Positions 63,301 to 64,000 of a stretch of DNA of 64,000 bases are shown piece after piece (the stretch's first letter is position 1; every line of letters begins with the position of its first letter). The stretch comes from Tubulanus polymorphus. Its lineage: Eukaryota; Nemertea; Palaeonemertea; Tubulaniformes; Tubulanidae. The notes below the pieces were generated by a model. It was not told where the DNA came from. It saw nothing but the letters and a program-made list of their open reading frames with translations, and ran no database searches. The stretch covers positions 1,679,001-1,743,000 of the forward strand of contig NC_134025.1 in the NCBI RefSeq assembly GCF_964204645.1, in the 5' to 3' direction. Position numbers and translations under genes: made by a program.

Positions 63301-63470
63301 TTACTGTCCACCTTTTATAAACCTTCTCAAGTCTCCTCGCACAATAGAAAAATAGCATACCTTCGGCTCCTAACGACAGGTCATCCTCAGAACTAGGTCC
63401 ACGTTCTACTGAAGGTCTTTGACTCGTTTCTAAGTAACTGTTGCCATCATCTTTACTGTTGGTTTTTATT
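45361..63470 (-). CDS. ITPRID2: ITPRID2/KRAP (SSFA2)-like IP3-receptor-interacting protein, giant, 5' end outside the window
   Basis: Minus-strand exons: 63470-63361, 63194-63128, 62681-62529, 62144 to about 61282 (stop at 61232 if unspliced), 58353-55682, 55607-55565, 54478-54393, 54297-47407, 46509-46456, 45901-45774, 45694-45538 and 45456-45361. Apart from the exon 61.3-62.1 kb join, phases agree. The order of signatures follows vertebrate ITPRID2: SSEDDLSLGAEA, DPEEILMNLGFG with RIPERFL (the KRAP IP3R-binding region), QDSFELEE-IQS, QSDSSGFADSD, then a C-terminal coiled coil DLEELSQIRDIREQIRQQ. Vertebrate KRAP tethers IP3 receptors to actin near ER-plasma membrane sites and licenses calcium puffs; the same role here is inferred. 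The chain would exceed 3700 residues against about 1260 in human, mainly because of the 2297-codon exon 54297-47407 with its repeat array. The intron after 62529 uses a GC donor (AG|GCAAGT). The 5' end lies beyond 64000. Confidence 0.85.
48671..52470 (-). repeat. Coding tandem array, eight units of 474 bp
   Basis: The word GGTTCAATAGCAGGATCATA recurs at 49145, 49619, 50093, 50567, 51041, 51515 and 51989: exactly 474 bases each, or 158 residues. Each unit encodes, in order, NPSDIAEPEITAE, SRYGIPEKR, ILSSELTDFP, ILPKYRIRNQFAGYLLESLE, GIIKKLKSIV, PVDDEI, and NLSPEEKLNQSEEEHEDYDP. The end units are more diverged than the middle ones. A ninth, distant relative (FIDRLLLKL with FDKFKAMVQKTF) follows at about 48380-48520. 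Confidence 0.95.
53750..54110 (-). repeat. Three spaced AWYEDKFG motifs at the start of the giant exon
   Basis: The motifs IAWYEDKFGVGTKK, SAWYEDKFGTKPK and IAWYEERFGVGSKK occur three times within about 120 residues, separated by acidic linkers. They look like short amphipathic binding modules; I know no family for them. Confidence 0.75.
54575..55560. other. Intron of the ITPRID-like gene
   Basis: No further exon is needed here: the 43-base exon at 55607-55565 already links the flanking exons in phase. AT-rich, nothing else recognised. Confidence 0.6.
58354..61231. other. Large intron of the ITPRID-like gene
   Basis: About 2.9 kb of AT-rich sequence without a convincing exon on either strand. 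An unseen short exon is possible, because the junction between the 62.1-61.3 kb exon and the 58353 exon is not certain. Confidence 0.5.
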
Positions 63471-64000
63471 CTTCAAGAAGAGAAGTTTTCGTTATCAATG
63501 AAAAACAATGAAATACCTGGATATACACTTAAAATAACCCCTACGTGAAATATAGACATGAATAGATTGATATTTGATAATTCTATAAAACGGAGGGTAT
63601 TTCATAGAACACGAAATGACTCGCGACATCGAGTTTTTAAGCAGAAACCTTCTATTGTTAGGGTTAATATCTTACTTTGTTATTATAAGTGGTTTCAATT
63701 GACCATTACATTTTAATGAGTAAACCATTCATAGGCCCAAACCGTATTTACTTTAGTGCTCATTCACAATAAAACAAATCGTTTTTGGAATCGTTACAGA
63801 AATAAATCCACTTTGTTGTTTCCATTTTATCATAACAATTTTTAAGTTTTGAATTCCATTAATCCATAACAAAGTTATAGGAAGCGCATTTTATTTCTAT
63901 ATCAATTGCAAAAACAATTTGTTCTGATGCAAATAGGCAGAATATTCGATGTAAATAACGAGATGAAATCAAGTCTGGTTTGAATGAAAATAAGACCAGA
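63471..64000. other. Intron or 5' part of the ITPRID-like gene, no exon seen
   Basis: Begins upstream of the acceptor at 63471-63472. AT-rich. The first exons of the gene are expected beyond the right edge. Confidence 0.5.

Overview
This is a window of nuclear DNA from an animal. Genes are split by short GT-AG introns, AT-rich spacers separate them, and microsatellites, MITE-like palindromes and retroelement remnants are scattered throughout. The gene set suggests a marine invertebrate, most likely a lophotrochozoan: orphan peptide-type GPCRs in local clusters, tandem METTL24-like domains, CBM20 proteins, and clear orthologues of the vertebrate genes UBA5 and ITPRID2 (KRAP/SSFA2). The phylum is an inference; no rRNA or mitochondrial marker is present. 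I assembled the exon structures by hand from splice sites and reading-frame phase.

Left part (1-17 kb): a CCHC zinc-knuckle retroelement ORF1 runs off the left edge (minus strand). It is followed by a five-exon galectin-like gene ending in a CaaX-like CCIL tail, and a two-exon secreted protein with two cadherin repeats. Next come three plus-strand genes that look functionally linked: an 1804-residue protein (N-terminal CBM20 starch/glycogen-binding domain, huge acidic repeat region, PP1-docking-like KKVTF, C-terminal membrane anchor), a small stand-alone CBM20 protein, and a 602-residue acidic protein with an RVSF motif and a Cys/basic tail.

Middle (18-43.7 kb): a peptide-type GPCR, a seven-exon double METTL24-like membrane protein, a five-coding-exon calmodulin-like gene (minus) whose first coding exon is only an ATG, a canonical class A GPCR (minus), then a cluster of three related non-canonical GPCRs. 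One of these is on the minus strand and two are recent tandem copies on the plus strand; a (GAATAC)n satellite of about 565 bp lies between the divergent members. UBA5 (12 exons, minus) closes this part.

Right part (44-64 kb): one minus-strand gene, an ITPRID2/KRAP (IP3-receptor-tethering) homologue, fills 45.4-63.5 kb and continues past the right edge. Its signature segments match the vertebrate protein in order, but it carries a 6.9-kb exon containing eight in-register 474-bp (158-residue) repeats not present in the vertebrate protein as I know it.

Most of the remaining sequence is spacer. It includes a MITE family present in about three clear and two decayed copies, a 210-bp hairpin element inside UBA5, a tRNA-derived SINE remnant and several simple repeats.
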